Shown: positions 1 through 5,036 of the stretch, one piece after another | Layout of the letters: each line of letters starts with the position of its first letter | Position numbering within the stretch: the first letter of the stretch is position 1 | Source of the DNA: Promethearchaeota archaeon | Lineage (GTDB): Archaea > Asgardarchaeota > Lokiarchaeia > Sigyniarchaeales > SOKP01 | Length of the DNA stretch: 5,036 bases | NCBI GenBank assembly: GCA_030615145.1 | Contig: JAUWZT010000221.1 | Span: forward strand, 1-5,036 | Direction of reading: 5' to 3' | Translations under genes and position numbers: made by a program | Notes under the pieces: generated by a model | The model's database searches: none | What the model saw: the letters and a program-made list of their open reading frames with translations, nothing else | Told to the model about the DNA's origin: nothing

Positions 1-295
1 GAAATACTGAACAAACTTCTGGTTTATGTGATATTTCATCTAAGATTTCTTGCGTGTATTTACCATCAATATTAATTCTTATTAAAAATGTTAACTTATA
101 GCCTAATTTCTCGTTATTAAGTTTAAGTGTATATCCTTCAATTATCTTGTTTTCCTCTAATTTCGAAATTCTATTATGAATGGTTCCAATCGAAATATTA
201 AGTTTATCTTGAATTACGCGATAAGATGTCTTAGCGTTTTCTTGTAAAATTTTAATAATTTCTTCGTCAATTTCGTCCAAAGTTTCTTTTTTCAT
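1..295 (-). CDS. Lrp/AsnC-family transcriptional regulator, N-terminal part (runs off left edge)
   Basis: The reading frame starts at ATG 295-293 on the minus strand and stays open for 98 codons to the window edge, so the C-terminus is missing. The protein begins MKKETLDEIDEEIIKILQEN, the usual opening of Lrp/AsnC regulators. A helix-turn-helix follows at about residues 24-50, with the recognition-helix pattern SIGTIHNRISKLEE at 35-48. The linker EGYTLKLNNEKLGY (53-66) leads into the first strand of the RAM (ligand-binding and oligomerisation) domain at about 68-76. Family members bind DNA as dimers or octamers and often respond to amino acids; many repress their own gene. The gene is divergent from the chaperonin gene and shares a 194-base control region with it. 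Autoregulation or control of the chaperonin is therefore possible but not shown. The ligand cannot be inferred because most of the RAM domain lies outside the window. Confidence 0.9.
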   Translation of the reverse strand, partial: MKKETLDEIDEEIIKILQENAKTSYRVIQDKLNISIGTIHNRISKLEENKIIEGYTLKLNNEKLGYKLTFLIRINIDGKYTQEILDEISHKPEVCSVF

Positions 296-423
296 TTTTA
301 ATAAACCAGAAAAGTAACATTTTCATTAAAATTTGTTCAACATTGCTAAAAATATTTGAAATTTATTTATAATTTTTGAAATCCAAGTTTTTTATTTTTA
401 AATGATCTCCAAATCATAAAATT

Positions 424-470
424 CTTATAAATTGAGTCATTAAAAAATTCAAGAATTAAAAATTTATAAA
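424..470 (+). promoter_or_regulatory. Candidate TATA boxes for the chaperonin gene
   Basis: Two TATA-like sequences precede the chaperonin start: CTTATAAAT at about 424-432 and TTTATAAAAAG at about 463-473. The first would place transcription start roughly 25 bases downstream, near 450-455, leaving a leader of about 35 bases that includes the Shine-Dalgarno-like AGGT. The second would give an almost leaderless message starting near ATG 490. The presence of AGGT favours the first. Neither is proven in a region this rich in A and T. Confidence 0.35.
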
Positions 471-479
471 AAGAAAAAA

Positions 480-483
480 AGGT
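480..483 (+). promoter_or_regulatory. Shine-Dalgarno-like AGGT for the chaperonin gene
   Basis: AGGT sits six bases before ATG 490 and matches the core of the archaeal GGAGGTGA sequence. It supports ATG 490 as the real start, as does the protein alignment, which begins at the usual point for thermosome subunits. Confidence 0.5.
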
Positions 484-489
484 AAAAAA

Positions 490-2079
490 ATGTCTGTACC
501 GATTATAATTCTCAAAGAAGGAACGGAAGAAACGAAAGAAAAAGAAGCTCGCATGCAAAACATAAATGCAATCATGGCAATTACTCAAACCGTAAAATCT
601 ACTCTTGGACCAAAAGGTATGAATAAAATGCTAGTAGATTCTGTAGGAGATGTTACAATTACTAATGATGGTGCTGAAATACTTAAACTACTTGATATAG
701 ATAATGTTGCCGCAAATATGATGGTCAACATTGCTAAATCTATCGATGACGATATCGGAGATGGCACGACTACTGCTGTTATATTTTCAGCTGCTTTATT
801 GGAGAATGCTCTTGAACTTATCGAACAGAGTATTCATCCAAAACCCATTACTCACGGTTATAAATTAGCGGCAGATAGAGCTTTAAAACTAGTAAATGAA
901 ATGGCTACCAAAATCTCTCCCGACGATGATAAAATTCTTATTAATGCAGCTAGAACTGCTATGAATGCTAAAGATATAGTAGGTGTAAAAGACTATTTTG
1001 CTGAATTAACACTAAAAGCCATCAGACACATAAGTGGAGATGATGGTAATACGTTTTCGAAAGTAGGAAATGTAAGAATTGTCAAAACACCTGGAAAATC
1101 CTTAAAGGATTCCAAGTTAATTAATGGGGTCTACATTGAAAAGGAAAAAGTCAATTCAGCAATGCCAGAAGTAATTAAAAATGCGAAAATTGCAGTTATA
1201 AGAAGAAAATTAGATGTCGTTAAAACAGAATTCGACGCTCAAATTCGAATAACAAACCCTGCTGACATTCAAAAGTTTCTTGACCAAGAAGAAAAAATTC
1301 TAATTGATTACTTGAAAATTTTCAAAGAACTAGGCGTGAATATGATTGTTAACAATAAAGATATCTCTGATAAATTTGGAGCCTATTTAGTAAAGGAAGG
1401 AATAGCAGCCATTAAAAATCTTGGTGATTCTGACATTAAAGCTGTCACTAAAGCAATTGGAGCTAAAAGAGTCGACGATATCCATTCCTTAACCGAAGAA
1501 GACTTAGGCTTTGCAGAAAAAGTCAAATTTGAAAAACTTGGCAAAGACGAGTATACACTATTTACAGGGTGTAAAAATCCTAAATCTGTCTCAATAGTCC
1601 TAAAAGGTGGTTTAGAGAAAATTTTAAGTTCTGCCGAAATTACATTACACGATGTGCTTTCAATAGTAGCAAAAGTTATGGACACGGAAGCCGTTGTCGC
1701 AGGTGGTGGTGCGATTTACATTGAATTAGCAAAAAAATTAAGAGAATTTGCTAACGAAATTAGCGGGAAAGAACAACTAGCTGTAAATGCGTTTGCCATA
1801 GCATTAGAAGAAATTCCTAAAACATTGATCAAAAATGCAGGGTTAGATGAAATCGAAAATATGACAGAACTCCGTGCAGCCCACAAGACTGAAAGTGATA
1901 AGTGGATAGGTATTGATACTATAACTAACAAGATAGGAGATAATTTCGAGAAAGGTATAATTGAACCAGCAGCATTAATTAAACATGTTATAAAAGCTGG
2001 AAGCGAATTAGCAAATCTTATCTTAAGAGTAGATAGAATTATCAGTGCTAAAGGTAGTAGACCTCCTGGATTAGGTTAG
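490..2079 (+). CDS. thsA: Group II chaperonin (thermosome/CCT-type) subunit
   Basis: This gene encodes a 529-residue subunit of the cytosolic double-ring chaperonin that folds proteins with ATP and a built-in lid. The symbol marks the family only; which paralogue it is cannot be told. The equatorial domain opens with TLGPKGMNKMLVD (38-50), then TNDG with Asp60, and GDGTTT (90-95) with Asp91. The nucleotide-sensing loop TAMNAK ends at Lys161. Intermediate and apical domains follow. The helical protrusion that forms the lid lies at about 248-282, beginning near FDAQIRITNP, and GCKNPKSV is at 360-367. Asp388 in LHDVL fits the catalytic aspartate, followed by VVAGGGA (402-408) and the C-terminal equatorial motif LRAAHKTESDKW (461-472). 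All three ATPase aspartates are present, so it should be active. Oddities: the usual HPAAK motif reads NVAAN (72-76), GMDKM is GMNKM, DGAT is DGAE, and RIDD is RVDR. The protein ends RPPGLG without a Gly/Met-rich tail. Family assignment is secure. The gene appears monocistronic. Confidence 0.97.
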   Translation: MSVPIIILKEGTEETKEKEARMQNINAIMAITQTVKSTLGPKGMNKMLVDSVGDVTITNDGAEILKLLDIDNVAANMMVNIAKSIDDDIGDGTTTAVIFSAALLENALELIEQSIHPKPITHGYKLAADRALKLVNEMATKISPDDDKILINAARTAMNAKDIVGVKDYFAELTLKAIRHISGDDGNTFSKVGNVRIVKTPGKSLKDSKLINGVYIEKEKVNSAMPEVIKNAKIAVIRRKLDVVKTEFDAQIRITNPADIQKFLDQEEKILIDYLKIFKELGVNMIVNNKDISDKFGAYLVKEGIAAIKNLGDSDIKAVTKAIGAKRVDDIHSLTEEDLGFAEKVKFEKLGKDEYTLFTGCKNPKSVSIVLKGGLEKILSSAEITLHDVLSIVAKVMDTEAVVAGGGAIYIELAKKLREFANEISGKEQLAVNAFAIALEEIPKTLIKNAGLDEIENMTELRAAHKTESDKWIGIDTITNKIGDNFEKGIIEPAALIKHVIKAGSELANLILRVDRIISAKGSRPPGLG

Positions 2080-2096
2080 TTTGATTGAATATTCTA

Positions 2097-2113
2097 TTTC
2101 TTTTATTTTTTTT
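2097..2113 (+). terminator. T-tract terminator after the chaperonin gene
   Basis: Starting 18 bases after the chaperonin stop codon there is a pyrimidine tract that is nearly all T, ending in eight consecutive T (2106-2113). No GC stem precedes it. Archaeal RNA polymerase terminates on T-runs without a hairpin, so this is a good intrinsic terminator candidate. It separates the chaperonin transcript from the PEPCK gene. Confidence 0.6.
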
Positions 2114-2230
2114 AATAAACCTTAAAATTTTTGAACATTTATTAAAAAATTTTTAATTTTTCTTGGATTTAGAAAGGCTTTTAAAAATTTTTTCACTTTT
2201 TAACCTATCGATTTATGTTATTTTCAATAA

Positions 2231-2239
2231 TATAAAATT
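2231..2239 (+). promoter_or_regulatory. TATA box candidate for the PEPCK gene
   Basis: TATAAAATT lies about 32-40 bases before ATG 2271. Transcription start would fall near 2258-2264 with a leader of roughly ten bases. The box lies inside the 36-codon extension that would exist if TTG 2163 were the start, which argues that the extension is untranslated upstream DNA. A near-consensus TATA element is weak evidence alone in AT-rich sequence, but its spacing fits. Confidence 0.5.
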
Positions 2240-2270
2240 TGAAATTGATAATTTTATTTTTTGGTTTGAA

Positions 2271-4163
2271 ATGAATTTTAATGAAGAATTTGCAGCATCT
2301 ATCGGGACTGATTTAATATCTCAGCAAGATATTGAAAAATTATTTGCTTTAAAGAATGATCACGTTTTAAAAATTATAAAGCAATTCGTAGATTTGTGCA
2401 AACCTAGCAAAATAACTGTTATATCTGACTCTGAAGAGGATATTGAATATATAGTCCAGAAAACACTTTCTAATCGAGAAGAAAGTAATCTCAATTTAAA
2501 AGGACACACAATTCACCATGATAGCTTCTATGATCAAGCGAGAGATAAAGCAAACACTAAGGTTTTAATTCCAAAAGGGCAATACCGAAGTCCTTGGATT
2601 AATACAATGGATAGAGATGAAGGACTTAAAGAAATATTAGAAATTATGGATGGGTGTATGAAAGAGAAAGAATGTTTAGTAAGATTTTTTTGCCTAGGAC
2701 CTATTAATTCTAAATTTACTATTGGAGCTTTACAACTCACTGATTCATTCTATGTCGCTCATTCTGAAGATCTTTTGTATAGAAAAGGATACGAGGAATT
2801 CAAAGAATTTAATGGATCTGATAATTTCTTTTATTTTATACACTCTGCTGGAGAACTTGTTGGTAATCCTCCTGTTACTAAAAATATCGAAAAAAGGCGA
2901 ATATACATAGATCTGCAAGAATCACGGGTTCTAACTGTCAATAATCAATATGCGGGTAACTCCCTTGGATTAAAGAAGTTAGCTTTAAGATTAGCAATTA
3001 ATAAGGCAAATAACGAAGATTGGTTGACAGAACACTACTTTATTTTAGGAGTTCGCCCGAAAGGTAAAAACCGGGTGACATATTTTACCGGGGCTTTTCC
3101 AAGTGCATGTGGAAAAACATCTACCGCAATGCTTCCTGGACAACTAATAGTTGGTGATGATATCGCATATTTACGAGCTTGGGACGATGGATTTGCACAT
3201 GCTGTTAATATTGAGAAGGGAATCTTTGGAATTATAAAAGATGTAAATGCAAAAAACGATCCTGTAATTTATAAGGCTCTCACATCCCCAAGAGAATTAA
3301 TTTATTCTAATGTTCTCGTAAAAGAGGGAACGCCCTACTGGCTTGGTATGGGTGTTGAGACTCCTAAAGACGGGTTCAACCATTATGGACAATGGATCGT
3401 TGGAATTTCCGATGAAAAAGGAAATATAGTCCCTATTGCTCATCCAAATGCTCGATATACAATTAAACTTACCGATCTATCAAATTGTGATCCAAAATTA
3501 GATGATCCTAATGGCGTACCAATACACGGAATATTTTATGGGGGGCGAGATTCTGACACAATGCCTCCTATTGTAGAAAGCTTAAATTGGGAGCACGGGA
3601 TTTTTTTAGGCGCTACAATAGAATCTGAAACGACTTCAGCAACTCTTGGGGCAGTAGGCGTTAGAAAAGCAAGCCCAATGGCAAACCTCGATTTCTTAGT
3701 AGTTCCTCTCGGTAAATACTTAAACAACCACAATACTTTTGGAAAAAAATTGAAACATTGCCCCCAAGTATTCTCTACTAACTACTTTCTTAAAGGTAAA
3801 GATGGGAAATATTTAAATGGTATATTAGACAAAAAAGTTTGGGTTATATGGGCGGAAGGGCGTACTAGAGGAGATTTTGACGCTATTGAAACACCAATTG
3901 GCTATTTACCTAAATATAAAGACCTTAAGACGTTATTTAGAATAGAGCTAAATAAAGATTATTCCAAAGAAGAATATATTGAGCAATTTACAATAAAAAT
4001 TAATTTATTACTTGAAAAACTTAACCGCATGGAGAAAATGTATAAAACAGAAAAAGAAATTCCCAAATTTTTATGGGACATACTTTTTATGCAACGCTCA
4101 GGGTTGATTGGCTTACTAAAGAAAACTGGTAAAGAAAAAATTATTCCCTTTGAATTAGTCTGA
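2271..4163 (+). CDS. pckG: Phosphoenolpyruvate carboxykinase, GTP-type (archaeal subtype)
   Basis: The enzyme interconverts oxaloacetate plus GTP with phosphoenolpyruvate, CO2 and GDP in the cytosol. It is the entry step of gluconeogenesis or, in reverse, an anaplerotic step. Numbered from ATG 2271 (630 residues, in the family range), the substrate loop QYAGNSLGLKK is at 226-236. The metal ligands fit Lys236, His255 (in TEHYF) and Asp297 (in VGDDIA). The P-loop-like kinase motif FPSACGKTSTAM is at 276-287, with the hyper-reactive cysteine at 280 and Lys282. HPNARY (391-396) and YGGRDSDTMPP (423-433) match substrate and nucleotide contacts, and ESETTSATLGAVG (451-463) is the mobile lid. Animal and bacterial enzymes read YGGN where this reads YAGN; I believe this is normal for the archaeal subtype. 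The frame is open back to TTG 2163. That extension is Phe/Ile-rich, contains the TATA candidate and has no family similarity, so ATG 2271 is preferred. The gene is monocistronic and converges on the GTPase gene. Confidence 0.96.
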   Translation: MNFNEEFAASIGTDLISQQDIEKLFALKNDHVLKIIKQFVDLCKPSKITVISDSEEDIEYIVQKTLSNREESNLNLKGHTIHHDSFYDQARDKANTKVLIPKGQYRSPWINTMDRDEGLKEILEIMDGCMKEKECLVRFFCLGPINSKFTIGALQLTDSFYVAHSEDLLYRKGYEEFKEFNGSDNFFYFIHSAGELVGNPPVTKNIEKRRIYIDLQESRVLTVNNQYAGNSLGLKKLALRLAINKANNEDWLTEHYFILGVRPKGKNRVTYFTGAFPSACGKTSTAMLPGQLIVGDDIAYLRAWDDGFAHAVNIEKGIFGIIKDVNAKNDPVIYKALTSPRELIYSNVLVKEGTPYWLGMGVETPKDGFNHYGQWIVGISDEKGNIVPIAHPNARYTIKLTDLSNCDPKLDDPNGVPIHGIFYGGRDSDTMPPIVESLNWEHGIFLGATIESETTSATLGAVGVRKASPMANLDFLVVPLGKYLNNHNTFGKKLKHCPQVFSTNYFLKGKDGKYLNGILDKKVWVIWAEGRTRGDFDAIETPIGYLPKYKDLKTLFRIELNKDYSKEEYIEQFTIKINLLLEKLNRMEKMYKTEKEIPKFLWDILFMQRSGLIGLLKKTGKEKIIPFELV

Positions 4164-4180
4164 CTATTATTAGAGGATAT

Positions 4181-4209
4181 AAAAAATTCTAAAAGAAGCA
4201 GTCGAAAAA
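4181..4209 (-). terminator. T-rich terminator for the GTPase gene
   Basis: On the minus strand, just past the GTPase stop codon, there are T-runs of five (complement of 4205-4209), four (4191-4194) and six (4181-4186). This is the usual form of an archaeal factor-independent terminator. The same 48-base gap offers no T-run on the plus strand for the PEPCK transcript. Confidence 0.45.
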
Positions 4210-4211
4210 CG

Positions 4212-4892
4212 CTATATCAAGAGTTTTAATCCCTGTTTTACTTTGTAAGTCCTCTCTAATCTATCCAGTTCAATAAATCTTTTTATCTCAAGATTATTCA
4301 ATAAATCTCTCATTTCAACAGGATTTTTATTTAGTTTTTCTGCTAAACCCTCAATATCGGTTTCATATGTGCGAAGCACCGTAAGGAGAGAAGAATAATG
4401 ATCAAAAATTTGATTCACTAGAAATTTGAGAGCTTCGCTCAAGTTTTCTCCAGTTCGTGTACTTGTTGGAAAAATCATTGCGTCATCTCTTAAATAATTT
4501 TGCGATCTTACTGTTTCGTTATGTCTGGCTCCAGCAATATCTTGTTTATTTGCCAAATAAACTATTGGAGTATCAAACCCTATCACTTTTCGAAGAGAAT
4601 TTAGTATAATTATTGCGTCCTCATCTTTTTCTGGGTGAGCCGCATCAAATAAAAAAACAAGACCATCAGCACCTCGAACTACTACATCTCTCATAACATT
4701 AAATCTTAATAAACCAGGAGTGCCAAATAAAAAGATATCAAATCCGTTTAATTTTACACTTCCTAAATCCATTCCAACGGTATAATATTTATTATCTCTG
4801 GCTTTTGCTTCTACATTCAAAGCTTTTTCGTCAAAATACTTAATAAAACTTGACTTTCCGCTCTGAGTCGGACCCGAAACTGTAATTTTCAT
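4212..4892 (-). CDS. Small Ras/Arf/MglA-like GTPase with C-terminal winged-helix-like domain
   Basis: This is a 226-residue protein made of a G domain (about 1-165) and an extra C-terminal domain. G1 is GPTQSGKSS (7-15), switch I carries Thr38 in YYTVGMD, G3 is GTPG (57-60), G4 is NKQD (115-118) and G5 is TSTRTG (143-148). G3 starts with Gly instead of the usual Asp. I recall this GTPG form, normally GTPGQxRF, from the prokaryotic COG2229/MglA-like GTPases, so that is the likely family. Here the next residues are LLRF, so the position of Ras Gln61 is Leu61. Residues about 166-226 look like three helices (SSLLTVLRTYE; DIEGLAEKLNK; PVEMRDLLNNLEIKRFIE) followed by a two-strand wing (LDRLERTYKVKQ), a winged-helix pattern. 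No signal peptide, membrane segment or lipidation motif is visible. The role is unknown; a GTP-controlled switch that binds protein or DNA is inference. It is transcribed alone and converges on PEPCK. Start ATG 4892 puts G1 at the expected place; no clear Shine-Dalgarno site is seen. Confidence 0.9.
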   Translation of the reverse strand: MKITVSGPTQSGKSSFIKYFDEKALNVEAKARDNKYYTVGMDLGSVKLNGFDIFLFGTPGLLRFNVMRDVVVRGADGLVFLFDAAHPEKDEDAIIILNSLRKVIGFDTPIVYLANKQDIAGARHNETVRSQNYLRDDAMIFPTSTRTGENLSEALKFLVNQIFDHYSSLLTVLRTYETDIEGLAEKLNKNPVEMRDLLNNLEIKRFIELDRLERTYKVKQGLKLLI

Positions 4893-5036
4893 GATGATTT
4901 GCTTGCTTTTTTAATCCAATTGTTCCAAGTAAAGCTTTCGTGGGATTCTTATTACAATAGATGTTTATTATTTGATTATTAACTTAAATGAGCTTTTATT
5001 AGGGATTAATATATAGATAATATGATTCTTATTTTC
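4893..5036 (-). promoter_or_regulatory. Upstream region of the GTPase gene
   Basis: This 144-base AT-rich stretch precedes the GTPase start. TATA-like tracts on the minus strand lie at about 4963-4972 (AAATAATAAA) and 5006-5016 (TATATATTAAT). The nearer one would give a leader of about 45 bases. AATTGTTCCAA at 4918-4928 resembles AATTTGTTCAA at 330-340 in the Lrp-like gene's control region. No RNA gene or convincing coding start was recognised before the window ends. Confidence 0.3.

Larger units (their letters stand above)
296..489. promoter_or_regulatory. Divergent control region between the Lrp-like and chaperonin genes
   Basis: This 194-base, very AT-rich stretch must hold the promoters of two genes pointing outward. 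Visible elements include the small palindrome TGTTCAACA (4+1+4) at 334-342. The 8-base direct repeat TTTGAAAT occurs at 355-362 and 375-382, a 20-base period close to two helical turns. There are also several TATA-like tracts. AT-rich repeated or palindromic elements phased on the helix are typical of Lrp-family operators, so this is a plausible autoregulatory site. The base composition makes chance matches easy. Confidence 0.5.

Noticed and set aside
367..588. Minus-strand 73-codon frame overlapping the chaperonin 5' end
   Set aside because: The product is mostly Phe, Tyr and Ser from translated A-rich DNA, it overlaps the chaperonin start and promoter, and no family resemblance is seen.
585..1931. 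Minus-strand open frames at 585-767, 1383-1685 and 1716-1931 inside the chaperonin gene
   Set aside because: They lie antisense to a clearly conserved coding region, show no recognisable motifs and look like codon-pattern shadows of the real frame.
2497..2950. PEPCK YAGN instead of YGGN as a catalytic defect
   Set aside because: The surrounding sequence follows the archaeal PEPCK subtype throughout and all metal and P-loop residues are present, so this is most likely a subtype feature.
2534..3733. Open frames inside PEPCK at 2534-2740 (minus), 2722-2910 (plus, other frame) and 3536-3733 (minus)
   Set aside because: The PEPCK frame is continuous and conserved through all three; the alternatives have no supporting motifs or upstream signals.
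4699..4724. Loss of the DxxG aspartate in the GTPase G3 motif as a sign of an inactive protein
   Set aside because: Gly in place of Asp (GTPG) is, to my knowledge, usual in the COG2229/MglA-like family, so only the Gln-to-Leu change is treated as unusual.
5022..5036. ATG on the plus strand reading MILIF to the window edge
   Set aside because: Only five codons are visible. There is no Shine-Dalgarno sequence at a useful distance, and the nearest TATA-like tract is too close to the ATG.
1..5036. A mobile element, CRISPR array, defence island or novel multi-gene system
   Set aside because: No repeat arrays, transposase, integrase or co-oriented unknown cluster is present. The four genes are separately transcribed and mostly housekeeping.

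Overview
The window looks like a piece of chromosome from an AT-rich archaeon. The evidence is a group II (thermosome/CCT-type) chaperonin, a GTP-type phosphoenolpyruvate carboxykinase (PEPCK) of the archaeal subtype, an Lrp/AsnC regulator, a small Ras/Arf/MglA-like GTPase, TATA-box-like promoters and T-tract terminators. The low GC content together with a small GTPase of this kind would fit an Asgard (Lokiarchaeia-like) genome. That placement is inference; no single gene here proves it.

Layout, left to right: (1) 1-295, minus strand: N-terminal 98 codons of an Lrp/AsnC-family regulator that runs off the left edge. (2) 296-489: divergent intergenic region with promoters for both flanking genes. 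(3) 490-2079, plus strand: thermosome subunit of 529 residues with all recognised ATPase motifs but several diverged positions. (4) 2080-2270: terminator for the chaperonin gene and promoter for the next gene. (5) 2271-4163, plus strand: GTP-type PEPCK, best read as 630 residues from ATG 2271 rather than 666 residues from TTG 2163. (6) 4164-4211: short convergent gap holding a minus-strand T-rich terminator. (7) 4212-4892, minus strand: 226-residue small GTPase with a C-terminal segment that reads as a winged helix. (8) 4893-5036: upstream region of the GTPase gene, with nothing else convincing.

The genes do not form an operon. The regulator and chaperonin genes are divergent, the chaperonin and PEPCK genes are in tandem but separated by a terminator and a new promoter, and PEPCK and GTPase are convergent. 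They appear to serve separate housekeeping roles: protein folding, gluconeogenesis/anaplerosis, transcription control and GTP-dependent signalling. I see no mobile element, CRISPR array, tRNA or rRNA, and no multi-gene novel system. The most unusual item is the GTPase. Leucine stands where Ras-like proteins carry the catalytic glutamine, and the G domain is joined to a putative winged helix.
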